Shown here in pieces: positions 8,245 to 15,529 of a stretch of DNA of 26,790 nucleotides; position 1 is the first letter of the stretch, and every line of letters starts with the position of its first letter. Origin of the DNA: Rhodobacteraceae bacterium UBA7436 (GTDB lineage: Bacteria > Pseudomonadota > Alphaproteobacteria > Rhodobacterales > Rhodobacteraceae); NCBI GenBank assembly GCA_002478745.1, contig DLQI01000106.1, positions 28,515-55,304 on the forward strand, written 5' to 3'. Both the position numbers and the translations under genes were made by a program. The notes under the pieces were generated by a model, which was given only the letters and a program-made list of their open reading frames with translations, was not told the origin of the DNA and made no database searches.

Positions 8245-8898
8245 ATGTTCGGTTTAAATACAAAAACAAATACGATGCTACGTCGGATGAATGAAACAAC
8301 AGGTGCCTATGATGGTAGTCTAAACATCATGACCACGGGTCTTATTGCTGGCACACGGATCGCAACCACTATGGGATGGCGTCAGGTCGAAGCCATTGCT
8401 GTTGGTGACACGGTTCTGACATTCGACAATGGTATGCAAACGGTTGCCGAAGTTAACCGTACAACTGCGTGGGTCGATGCGCCTTGGACAGCAGAGAGCA
8501 TGTGGCCCGTTCACATTCCTGCGGGTGCACTCGGCAACTACGTTGAAATGACAGTTCCAGTAGAACAAGGGCTTATGATCGAATGCGAAGCGGCCCTTGA
8601 TCAGCACGGCGATCCATATGCGATTGTTCCTGCACTCTCTTTGGCTGGCCTTCGTGGCATCACCCGCCGTGCGCCAAGCGAGCAAATCGAAGTCGTAACT
8701 TTAACATTTGAAGCAGAGCAAGTGATCTACGCCGAAGGCAACCTTCTAGCACATTGCCCAGCCAGCTATGTTTTATTGGATGTTATGCTAAGCGGCGGGC
8801 AACCTGCATATGACGTGCTTTCGGTAAAAGACGCGACTTTTTTGGCCGAACGCCTGATCATGGAAGATACTGCCGCGGCGAACGCCCAAGCAGCCTAA
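8245..8898 (+). CDS. Hint-domain protein, autoprocessing residues absent
   Basis: The frame is open from TTG 8074, but the first 52 codons look non-coding. ATG codons at 8230, 8236 and 8245 are all possible; I prefer 8245 because GGGGA (8232-8236) sits at the right distance. The 217-residue product has a Hint_2-type fold: GLIAGTRIATTMGWRQVEAI at 32-51, then VGDTVLTFDNGMQTVAEVNR at 53-72, VPVEQGLMIECE at 104-115, and HGDPYAIVPA at 121-130. Active Hint domains (inteins, hedgehog) start with Cys before the GT motif and have a block-B His. Here Gly32 replaces Cys, and Glu-Gln replaces the His region. Related Rhodobacteraceae proteins, as I remember them, also lack the Cys. A role in protein splicing is therefore unlikely; the true function is unknown. 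Confidence 0.75.
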   Translation: MFGLNTKTNTMLRRMNETTGAYDGSLNIMTTGLIAGTRIATTMGWRQVEAIAVGDTVLTFDNGMQTVAEVNRTTAWVDAPWTAESMWPVHIPAGALGNYVEMTVPVEQGLMIECEAALDQHGDPYAIVPALSLAGLRGITRRAPSEQIEVVTLTFEAEQVIYAEGNLLAHCPASYVLLDVMLSGGQPAYDVLSVKDATFLAERLIMEDTAAANAQAA

Positions 8899-8925
8899 GC
8901 TACCCTGCATCTCTCTCCCCAAACG

Positions 8926-8957
8926 CAGCACTGGTCCGGCAACGGCCAGTGCTGTTT
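8926..8957 (+). terminator. Rho-independent terminator after the Hint gene
   Basis: CAGCACTGG (8926-8934) pairs perfectly with CCAGTGCTG (8946-8954). Inside, after a one-base bulge, CCG pairs with CGG around a GCAA tetraloop. Only TTT follows, so the U-tract is short. It separates the Hint gene from the sigma-factor module. Confidence 0.75.
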
Positions 8958-9005
8958 CGCTTGAATCCCCCAAATGTGGGTCGATAGATATTTTTTCCGT
9001 GTTAA

Positions 9006-9032
9006 TGTCGGTCTGGACAATCCCCGTTCGTC
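9006..9032 (+). promoter_or_regulatory. Candidate ECF-sigma promoter for the DGPF/sigma operon
   Basis: TGTCGG (9006-9011) and CGTC (9029-9032) are separated by 17 bases, and CGTC lies 49 bases before ATG 9082. ECF42 factors are reported, as I recall, to use a TGTCGA -35 and a CGTC/CGAC-like -10. The match and the position before an ECF42 operon suggest autoregulation. This is a prediction by eye. Confidence 0.5.
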
Positions 9033-9081
9033 TAAGGGGTACAAGGGCGCAGTGCTCTTCTTTCAAACCAAGGAAAATATC

Positions 9082-9435
9082 ATGCAATTTATGTGTCTCA
9101 TTTATTCTGCCCCGAACTCTGGACCAAAGCCCGGAACCCCTGAATTTGGGATGTTCATGAAGGGCTACGGCGATTTCACCCAAACCGTAAAAGCCGATGG
9201 TAAATTTGTGGCAGGTGACGCGCTGCAAGGTTCTGATACGGCAACAACCGTGTCTGTGCGTGAAGGTAAGGCAGAAACAATTGATGGTCCGTTCGCGGAA
9301 ACAAAGGAACAATTGGGGGGGTATTACCTGCTAGATTGCACTGACATGGATGAGGCACTGAAATATGCAGCCATGATCCCAACATCTGAATTTGGCCGTA
9401 TCGAAGTACGCCCTGTCATGGTCTGGGACACATAA
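9082..9435 (+). CDS. YCII-related / DGPF-domain protein
   Basis: This 117-residue protein begins at ATG 9082 after AAGGAA (9070-9075); longer in-frame starts lack a site. It carries the signature DGPF at 68-71, followed by AETKEQLGGYYLL, and ends in IEVRPVMVW, all typical of the DGPF branch of the YCII alpha/beta barrel family (dimeric ferredoxin-like fold). Biochemical activity of the family is unproven. Such proteins are encoded next to ECF42 sigma factors and are their usual regulatory targets. Only 27 bases separate it from the sigma gene, with no terminator, so the two are co-transcribed. Confidence 0.9.
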   Translation: MQFMCLIYSAPNSGPKPGTPEFGMFMKGYGDFTQTVKADGKFVAGDALQGSDTATTVSVREGKAETIDGPFAETKEQLGGYYLLDCTDMDEALKYAAMIPTSEFGRIEVRPVMVWDT

Positions 9436-9462
9436 GCCCCGCTTAAGTCATCGGATCAAAGC

Positions 9463-10713
9463 ATGTTACCTCCACTCTCAACCGAACAGGTGATTGAACG
9501 AACCGTTCGTGAAGAGTGGGGGCGTATCCTTGCCTCATTGGCCAGCGGCCTGAATGATCTGCAACTGGCAGAGGATTGCCTGCAAGAGGCGGTGATCTCT
9601 GCGATGGACCATTGGGGAAGGAATGGTCTGCCAAGGTCCCCAAGCGCGTGGTTGATCATCGTCGCACGGCGTAAGGCACTGGATAAATTGCGCCGCGCCC
9701 AGAACTTTGCACGCAAGGAAAACGAAATCGCCTATCTGCTGGAGCTAGAAAACCGCCCCTTGGACGATCCTATGACGGAAACGATTCCTGACAAGCGGCT
9801 GGAGATGATCTTTACCTGCTGCCATCCCGCGCTTGAGCGTAAAAGCCAAGTGGCGCTGACCCTTCGCACTTTGGGCGGGTTGTCGACGGATGAGATTGCT
9901 GCGGCGTTTTTGGACAAACCGTCCTCAATGCAAAAGCGGATCACACGGGCCAAGCAACAGATTGCGCGCGGTGGGATCCCTTATGAAGTTCCCCAAGATG
10001 CGGACCTGCCAGAACGCATATCGACGGTTCTAAGCGTGCTTTATTTGATCTTTAACGAGGGGTATTCTGCCAATAGCGGCACCACAGTGTTGCGCAGCGA
10101 TTTGTCGGGCGAGGCCATACGCCTCACGCGGATTATTGTCGCGCTTTTGCCTAACGATTGCGAAGCCGCTGGTTTGCTGGCGTTGATGTTACTGCATGAT
10201 TCACGGCGCAACGCGCGTGTTGGGCCAGCTGGAGAAATTATCGCGCTAGAGGATCAAAACCGCAAACGTTGGGACCGCGAGAAAATCCAAGAAGGTGTCG
10301 CTATTTTGAAAGAGACACTGCCGAAACAGGGTATCGGACCCTACCAAATTCAGGCCGCGATCAGTGCCGTTCATGCGCAAAGCCCTGCGTGGGAACAAAC
10401 CGATTGGGCGGAAATCGTGGCGTTGTATGAGCTTCTGTTTGCTATGCAACCCACGTCTGTTGTGCAGGTTAATCTTGCTGTCGCGGTGTCTTATGCACAA
10501 ACGCCAGACGCGGCATTGGTTATCATGGAAAAGGTCGCAACGGCTGCCAAAATCCAATCCTATCAACCCTACTATGCGGCGATGGGCAATCTGCTGGCAC
10601 GGGCTGGCAGGATCACAGAGGCTAAGGTGAGCTTTGAAAATGCGATAGAGCTGTCAGAAAATGCGCAAGAGATCGCATTTTTGAAAAATGCAGCGCGGCG
10701 ATTGCTGCATTAG
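9463..10713 (+). CDS. ECF42-type RNA polymerase sigma factor with C-terminal TPR-like extension
   Basis: The product directs RNA polymerase to a small set of promoters. It has 416 residues, about twice a normal ECF sigma factor. Region sigma-2 spans about 12-80 (AEDCLQEAVISAMDHW, AWLIIVARRKALDKLR) and sigma-4 about 112-170 (LRTLGGLSTDEIAAAFL, MQKRITRAKQQI). The extension (about 180-416) contains the diagnostic YLIFNEGYSA at 194-203 and helical repeats, including a TPR-like stretch at about 355-410 (YYAAMGNLLARAGRITEAK). This architecture plus the preceding DGPF gene defines the ECF42 (SIG-DGPF) group, where the extension is required for activity and no anti-sigma factor is encoded nearby. The signal it senses is unknown. 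Confidence 0.93.
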   Translation: MLPPLSTEQVIERTVREEWGRILASLASGLNDLQLAEDCLQEAVISAMDHWGRNGLPRSPSAWLIIVARRKALDKLRRAQNFARKENEIAYLLELENRPLDDPMTETIPDKRLEMIFTCCHPALERKSQVALTLRTLGGLSTDEIAAAFLDKPSSMQKRITRAKQQIARGGIPYEVPQDADLPERISTVLSVLYLIFNEGYSANSGTTVLRSDLSGEAIRLTRIIVALLPNDCEAAGLLALMLLHDSRRNARVGPAGEIIALEDQNRKRWDREKIQEGVAILKETLPKQGIGPYQIQAAISAVHAQSPAWEQTDWAEIVALYELLFAMQPTSVVQVNLAVAVSYAQTPDAALVIMEKVATAAKIQSYQPYYAAMGNLLARAGRITEAKVSFENAIELSENAQEIAFLKNAARRLLH

Positions 10714-10721
10714 GAATGAAA

Positions 10722-10745
10722 AAGCCCCCGAATGAACGGGGGCTT
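10722..10745 (+). terminator. Bidirectional rho-independent terminator
   Basis: AAGCCCCCG (10722-10730) pairs with CGGGGGCTT (10737-10745) around a 6-base loop. It lies between the convergent sigma gene and the fadJ-type gene that ends at 10754. The AAAAA before the left arm gives a good U-tract on the minus strand; on the plus strand the tract is interrupted. Confidence 0.85.
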
Positions 10746-10753
10746 GTGTTGTT

Positions 10754-12955
10754 TTAAGCTGCGGCTTCGTCCTTTGGACCAAAGCGGCGATAGAAGGTTT
10801 GGTTTTTACCAGCCATCTCGCGCAGAAGGGCAGGGCATTCAAAACGATCCCCATACGCGGCTTGCAACTGGTCACAGCGTTCGGCCGCATATGGCGTCCC
10901 GATGATGTCCAAGTAGCTGAAGGGGCCACCCGTGGCAGGGGCAAAACCCCACCCAAGGATCGCACCAACATCGCCTTCGCGGATGTCTTCTAATACGCCT
11001 TCTTCCAATGCACGCACGGCTTCTAGAACCTGTGAAAACATCAAACGATCTTGAACTTCCTGCAGGGCTGGTTGCTCGGCGGCCAATGGATACTTGTCGT
11101 GAACACCTTTCCAATAACCTGTGCGCTTGCCCTTTTGGTCATAGTCGAAATAGCCCGCGTTGGCTTTGCGACCCAAACGACCCAAACCTTCCATCCAGAC
11201 GATCAAATCGTCGGCGTCAGATGCAGGATAGGCATTGCCCATGGCGGCCTTAGTGGCCTTCATGATGCGCACACCCAGATCGATCGAGGTCTCGTCACCC
11301 AATTGGATTGGTCCCACTGGGAAACCAAGCTGTTGTGCAGCGTTATCAATCAACTGTGGTGCAACACCTTCAGTGACCATGCGCGCCGCTTCATTGCCGT
11401 AAGGGATGATGCAACGGTTGGCGTAGAAGAACCGTGCATCGTTCACAACGATTGGCGTTTTTCGAATTTGGCGCACGTAGTCGAGGGATTTGGCAACAGC
11501 CACATCACTCGTTTGCGCACCTTTGATGATCTCGACCAACAACATCTTTTCAACGGGTGAGAAGAAGTGGATGCCGATAAACTGTTCAGGGCGCGAAGAC
11601 GCCTTTGCCAGCTCAGAAATAGGCAAGGTCGAGGTGTTTGAGGCGAAAATGCAATCCTCTGGGATCACGGCCTCAACGCGTTTGGTGATCTCTGCCTTTA
11701 CAGCAGGGTCTTCAAACACGGCCTCAATGATCAAATCACAGCCCTTCAGCATTTCAACATCAGGGGTGGCGGTGATTAGGTTAAGCAGCGCTTCTTTCTT
11801 CTCAGGTGTCGCTTTTTTGCGGGCAATGCCTTTGTCCATGTAGGTGGCAGAATAGGCTTTGCCTTTGTCAGCAGCTTCTTGATCACGGTCGATCAAAACC
11901 ACTTCGATGCCTGCTTGGGCCGAGACAAGCGCAATACCTGCACCCATCATACCCGCACCCAAAACACCCAATTTTTTGACGCGTTGGTCAGGGACATCTT
12001 TTGGACGCACAGCGCCTTTTTCAAGGGCCTCTTTGTTCAGGAACAAGGAACGGATCATTGCGGATGAAGATGGGTTCATCAGGATATTGGTGAACCAACG
12101 TGCCTCAATCTTAAGGGCTGTATCGAATGGAACCAACGCACCTTCATAGATCGCTGACAACATCGCCTTGGCCGCTGGGAAGGCACCTTTTGTCTTACCG
12201 CCAACCAATGCGTTGGCGCCAACAAAATTCATGAAACCAGCCGGGTGATATGGGGCACCGCCGGGCAATTTATAACCCTTCGCGTCCCAAGGTTTCAGCA
12301 GATCAGCGTCCTTTGCAGACAGAACCCAAGCACGGGCCGCAGCAATCGGATCCTCGACAACCTCATCAATCACGCCCGCTTTGAGCGCCTTTTCAGGTGA
12401 GTTCATGCGGCCCTCAAGCAACAATGAAGAGGCCCCCATCAAACCAAGTTTGCGCACCAAGCGGGTTGTACCGCCAGCACCCGGAAAAATACCAACCAGA
12501 ATTTCTGGTAGGCCAATCTTTGCTTTAGGGTTGTTGGCGCTGAAAATACGGTGGGTCGAAAGGGGCAATTCCAGACCAATACCCGCAGCGGTGCCTGGAA
12601 GGGCCGTTGCAATTGGCTTGCCGCCTTTGTTGGTCTTTGGGTCCATGCCTGCACGCTCAATCTTGCGCAACAAGTGATGCATACGCATCGTGCCCTCAAA
12701 CAATCCCTTGGCCGGATCATCCCCTGCATCAGCGCGCATTTTGGCCAATAGGTTCAAATCCATGCCACCGGCAAAGCTGTCTTTGCCAGATGTGATAACG
12801 ATGCCCTTGACAGCATCATCCGCCAAGGCGTCATCGATTTGGGCATCAAGCTGTTCAAGGCCTTTAAAAGACATCACGTTCATTGTCTTGTCAGCGACAT
12901 CCCAAGTGATCGTGGCAACGCCTTCAGCGTCTTTCGTTAGTGTGAAGTCGTTCAT
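10754..12955 (-). CDS. fadJ: Bifunctional enoyl-CoA hydratase / 3-hydroxyacyl-CoA dehydrogenase
   Basis: This cytoplasmic enzyme performs steps two and three of beta-oxidation. The 733 residues match the FadJ/FadB large-subunit type. The N-terminal crotonase domain (about 1-190) keeps both catalytic glutamates, E129 (GIGLEL) and E151 (GLPEILVGIFPGAGG). The NAD-binding 3HCDH domain begins with VLGAGMMGAG at 331-340, and its catalytic pair is H463 (IHFFSP) and E475. The 3HCDH C-terminal domain follows at about 505-720. ATG 12955 overlaps the stop of the 109-residue gene (ATGA) and has a GGGGAG site inside that gene. It is the last gene of thiolase, small protein, fadJ. Whether to call it fadB or fadJ is a matter of convention. 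Confidence 0.94.
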   Translation of the reverse strand: MNDFTLTKDAEGVATITWDVADKTMNVMSFKGLEQLDAQIDDALADDAVKGIVITSGKDSFAGGMDLNLLAKMRADAGDDPAKGLFEGTMRMHHLLRKIERAGMDPKTNKGGKPIATALPGTAAGIGLELPLSTHRIFSANNPKAKIGLPEILVGIFPGAGGTTRLVRKLGLMGASSLLLEGRMNSPEKALKAGVIDEVVEDPIAAARAWVLSAKDADLLKPWDAKGYKLPGGAPYHPAGFMNFVGANALVGGKTKGAFPAAKAMLSAIYEGALVPFDTALKIEARWFTNILMNPSSSAMIRSLFLNKEALEKGAVRPKDVPDQRVKKLGVLGAGMMGAGIALVSAQAGIEVVLIDRDQEAADKGKAYSATYMDKGIARKKATPEKKEALLNLITATPDVEMLKGCDLIIEAVFEDPAVKAEITKRVEAVIPEDCIFASNTSTLPISELAKASSRPEQFIGIHFFSPVEKMLLVEIIKGAQTSDVAVAKSLDYVRQIRKTPIVVNDARFFYANRCIIPYGNEAARMVTEGVAPQLIDNAAQQLGFPVGPIQLGDETSIDLGVRIMKATKAAMGNAYPASDADDLIVWMEGLGRLGRKANAGYFDYDQKGKRTGYWKGVHDKYPLAAEQPALQEVQDRLMFSQVLEAVRALEEGVLEDIREGDVGAILGWGFAPATGGPFSYLDIIGTPYAAERCDQLQAAYGDRFECPALLREMAGKNQTFYRRFGPKDEAAA

Positions 12956-13281
12956 CTGTATCTCCCCAAGTTGGGTTTTTTGGTCGGGGTATCGGACCCG
13001 TAATTTTCAAATTTCTTTAACAACATTTTGACAAGGGCCAAGGTCTCGTTCGGGCCGTTGCTGCAATCGTCTTCGCTGAGCAGAATGCGCTTAAAGTCAT
13101 TCAACTCTGAGCTGTCCAAAGCATCGCTTGGGTCAGGTTTGTATTTGAAAAACAAAGGCGGGGTTTGTTGAACCAGACGGACATAGGTGCCGTCATTGGC
13201 GACCTTGAGCTGTAGGTTTGTCATGCCCTCAGACGCAGCAAGAGTTGCGACAGCATGGAATGGATGTGATTTATTGCTCAT
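12952..13281 (-). CDS. Uncharacterised 109-residue protein in the beta-oxidation operon
   Basis: I do not recognise this family. It is very likely real because its start overlaps the thiolase stop (TAATG) and its stop overlaps the fadJ start (ATGA), so all three are translationally coupled. The protein is soluble with no signal or membrane segment. Residues about 20-50 look like beta strands (NLQLKVANDGTYVRLVQQ, then PPLFFKYKPD), residues 60-90 look helical with an acidic patch (SEDD), and the tail is basic (KKFENYGSDTPTKKPNLGRYR). A role as a partner or regulator of the neighbouring enzymes is inferred only from position. Confidence 0.82.
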   Translation of the reverse strand: MSNKSHPFHAVATLAASEGMTNLQLKVANDGTYVRLVQQTPPLFFKYKPDPSDALDSSELNDFKRILLSEDDCSNGPNETLALVKMLLKKFENYGSDTPTKKPNLGRYR

Positions 13282-14492
13282 TATACGCGCTCAATAATTG
13301 TTGCGGCGCCCATGCCCGATGCGATGCAAAGGGTGGCAAGGCCGACTTCTTTGTCTTGACGTTCTAGTTCATCCAGCAAGGTGCCGATGATCATCGCGCC
13401 AGTGGCACCCAACGGGTGACCCATAGCGATTGAACCGCCGTTTACGTTGACGACTGAATGATCGACTTTGAATTTCTCCATGAACAACATGACGACCGAG
13501 GCGAAGGCCTCGTTCACTTCAAACAGATCAACGTCTGAGATGGTCATACCGTTGTCGGCCAAAATCTTCTGGGTGGCAGGAACCGGACCCGTCAACATGA
13601 TGGTCGGGTCAGTACCAATTTTTGTGGTGGCACGGATGCGTGCACGTGGCTTTAGGCCATGCTTTTTACCGAACTCTTTGTTGCCGATCAGAACGGCCGC
13701 AGCACCGTCAACGATGCCTGATGAGTTGCCAGCATGGTGGATGTGGTTGATTTTTTCCAAGTGTGGGTACTTCATCAACGCGATCTTATCAAAGCCGGGC
13801 ATGACTTCACCCATCGCCTGAAACGCTGGGTTCAAGGCACCAAGGGACTGCATGTCGGTTTGGGGACGCATGTATTCATCGTGATCAAGGATCGAGATGC
13901 CGTTGATATCACGCACGTTGATCACAGAGTTGGCAAAACGGCCCTCATCCCATGCAACTTTGGCGCGGCGTTGGGATTCAACAGCCAGTGCATCTGCATC
14001 GTCGCGGGTAAAACCATATTCGGTGGCGATGATATCTGCGCTGATGCCTTGAGGAACAAAATAAGTGTCCATCGCAACAGAAGGATCGGCAGCAATCGCA
14101 GCACCATCAGACCCCATAGGAACGCGGCCCATCATCTCAACACCGCCGGCAACATACGCACTGCCTGCGCCGCCTTTAACTTGGTTGGCACCAAGGTTAA
14201 CAGCCTCCATGCCAGACGCGCAGAAACGATTGATCGCAAGACCCGGGATGGATTGATCCAGATCAGAAGCCAAAACCGCGGAACGGGCCAAACAGCCGCC
14301 TTGTTCCATAACTTGGGTCACGTTGCCCCAAATTACATCCTCAACCGCATGGCCGCCCAAATTATTGCGCTCTTTGAGGGCGTTCAATGTGACAGCGGAT
14401 AGGCGCAGGGCGGTGACCTCGTGGAGGCTGCCGTCCTTACGACCTTTACCACGCGGGGTGCGCAGGGCGTCATAGATATAGGCTTCGGTCAT
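13281..14492 (-). CDS. Acetyl-CoA C-acyltransferase (thiolase)
   Basis: Thiolases cleave 3-ketoacyl-CoA with CoA to release acetyl-CoA, the last step of beta-oxidation. The 403-residue length is typical. The nucleophile is C91 in INRFCASGMEAV, the catalytic His is H359 in MGHPLGATGA, and the second Cys is C389 in LCIASGMGAATII; the NEAF motif is at 327-330. The start follows an 89-bp gap containing TTACGT at 14532-14537, a possible site for the MerR regulators. Its stop overlaps the next gene by one base. FadA/FadI versus biosynthetic thiolase cannot be settled, but pairing with a FadJ-type gene favours catabolism. Confidence 0.94.
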   Translation of the reverse strand: MTEAYIYDALRTPRGKGRKDGSLHEVTALRLSAVTLNALKERNNLGGHAVEDVIWGNVTQVMEQGGCLARSAVLASDLDQSIPGLAINRFCASGMEAVNLGANQVKGGAGSAYVAGGVEMMGRVPMGSDGAAIAADPSVAMDTYFVPQGISADIIATEYGFTRDDADALAVESQRRAKVAWDEGRFANSVINVRDINGISILDHDEYMRPQTDMQSLGALNPAFQAMGEVMPGFDKIALMKYPHLEKINHIHHAGNSSGIVDGAAAVLIGNKEFGKKHGLKPRARIRATTKIGTDPTIMLTGPVPATQKILADNGMTISDVDLFEVNEAFASVVMLFMEKFKVDHSVVNVNGGSIAMGHPLGATGAMIIGTLLDELERQDKEVGLATLCIASGMGAATIIERV

Positions 14493-14581
14493 TCTTTGAT
14501 CCTTTTGGCGGTGGTCTTTGCCACAATGTGGTTACGTGGAGCAGAGCAGTTCAAGAGCTGCCGCTGCGTCCTTTTGTGAGG

Positions 14582-15223
14582 TTACGCGCGGTCAGATGGG
14601 TTTCCGGGCATCAAATCATATGGGTGCTTCCAGCCCGGGCTTTCAGAGATGCGGGTCAACCACGCATCAATGTGGGGCCAGTCAGCGCGGACAAAGCCAA
14701 AAGGCTCTGGGTAATAGAGATAGCCACAACAGCTTAGATCGGCATTGGTAAGAGCGTCGCCAACTATCCAATCACGGCCCTCAAGATGGGTGTTGAGGGT
14801 GGCATATGCGCCCTGTAGACGACCTTGGTTGAACGCAATCACTTCTGCTGGGCGCTTCGCTTCGGGCAAGAAGTTCATCAAGAAACGGGTCATGCCCGCC
14901 ATTGAGCTGAGCTTGTGGTTGTCGAACAGCACCCAACGCAAAACCTCGCGGCGTCCCTCAGGGGAGGTGCCTGCAAATTTGCCGCTTAGGTGGCTCACGT
15001 AATCTTGGATCGCACCGGATTGGGTCACTGTGTAATCCGCAGCAGTGTCGACCAAAACGGGCGCTTCACCCATCGTGTTGACTGACTTAAATTCAGGGGT
15101 TCGGGACGCGCCGCCAAAAAAGTCAACGAAGACAGGTTCCCATTCAAGGCCGGAAAGTTCCAAAGCCAGTGCTGCTTTGTAAGAATTTCCGCTTTCGCCA
15201 AAGCAATGCAATTTCAACGTCAT
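14582..15223 (-). CDS. Glutathione S-transferase-like protein
   Basis: The 213-residue protein has the two-domain GST layout. An N-terminal thioredoxin-like half (about 1-80) has LHCFGESGNSYKAALALEL near the start and the cis-proline and glutathione-binding stretch GEAPVLVD and TQSGAIQDYV at about 52-76. An all-helical C-terminal half has the conserved N-capping region DALTNADLSCCGYLYY at about 156-171. Family members conjugate, isomerise or reduce substrates with glutathione; the substrate is unknown. It lies on the same strand between the acyl-CoA dehydrogenase group and the thiolase, but is separated from the former by 306 bp, so it may have its own promoter. A role in detoxifying reactive acyl intermediates is only inferred. 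Confidence 0.9.
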   Translation of the reverse strand: MTLKLHCFGESGNSYKAALALELSGLEWEPVFVDFFGGASRTPEFKSVNTMGEAPVLVDTAADYTVTQSGAIQDYVSHLSGKFAGTSPEGRREVLRWVLFDNHKLSSMAGMTRFLMNFLPEAKRPAEVIAFNQGRLQGAYATLNTHLEGRDWIVGDALTNADLSCCGYLYYPEPFGFVRADWPHIDAWLTRISESPGWKHPYDLMPGNPSDRA

Positions 15224-15262
15224 GGTCTATACCCCTCCCAAGGTGTTTTTTTCATAAGGAAG

Positions 15263-15283
15263 CTGGGGGTTTCACACCCCCAG
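15263..15283 (-). terminator. Perfect hairpin upstream of the GST gene
   Basis: CTGGGGGT (15263-15270) pairs with ACCCCCAG (15276-15283) around a 5-base loop. No U-tract follows on either strand, so termination is uncertain; it may instead be part of a dispersed intergenic element. Confidence 0.4.
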
Positions 15284-15291
15284 ACCCCCGT

Positions 15292-15313
15292 GGAGTTTAT
15301 TTCGTAAGATGAA
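15292..15313 (+). repeat. Short dispersed intergenic element, copy A
   Basis: This 22-base unit begins GGAGTTT and ends GTAAGATGAA. It matches copy B on the opposite strand at 19 of 22 positions. A G/C-rich tract (CCCCCGT) precedes it. Similar phrases occur, from memory, downstream of genes across Rhodobacteraceae. Confidence 0.55.
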
Positions 15314-15400
15314 CGGGGGGCGTTCACTTAGTCTTAAGTTTAATTTGCGATCCAAGTTCTGTGCGGCAGGCTGGAGAGCTGAGCCGTGTGTAAGGTGAAG

Positions 15401-15451
15401 CCCTGCTGTTTGGCTCGTCGGGTCAATCCCAAATTGGATCGAACAGCAGGG
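15401..15451. repeat. 10-bp perfect inverted repeat
   Basis: CCCTGCTGTT (15401-15410) is an exact complement of AACAGCAGGG (15442-15451), separated by 31 bases. Next to the right arm, TTGGATCG (15434-15441) complements CGATCCAA (15348-15355), so the two pairings cross. No U-tract follows. Confidence 0.5.
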
Positions 15452-15463
15452 TGGTCCCTTGCC

Positions 15464-15485
15464 TTCATCTTACCAGAAAAACTCC
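15464..15485 (-). repeat. Short dispersed intergenic element, copy B
   Basis: Read on the minus strand it begins GGAGTTT and ends GTAAGATGAA, and is preceded by GCCTCCGGCG. CTCC and GGAG flank the GGCG loop and are followed by TTTTT, so this copy could also act as a weak terminator for the LCAD-like gene ending at 15530. Confidence 0.55.
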
Positions 15486-15529
15486 CGCCGGAGGCATCCG
15501 AATTTTCAGCCAGCAATTTCGGTAGAGTT

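Larger units (their letters stand above)
15224..15529. other. Structured 306-bp intergenic region
   Basis: No credible gene lies here; the plus-strand frame running from 15386 into the next gene is an antisense shadow. It holds a 21-base hairpin (15263-15283), two inverted copies of a 22-base element (15292-15313 and 15464-15485) and two long complementary arm pairs (15348-15441 and 15401-15451). It is downstream of the LCAD-like gene and upstream of the GST gene, so it may contain the end of one transcript and the promoter of the next. Confidence 0.6.

Noticed and set aside
13734..14402. Plus-strand frame of 222 codons opposite the thiolase
   Set aside because: It is antisense to a gene with all catalytic motifs and has no family resemblance.
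15401..15451. tRNA-like or attachment-site reading of the 10-bp inverted repeat
   Set aside because: The loop is too short for a tRNA, there is no TTCGA arm or CCA context, and no integrase or mobile gene is nearby.
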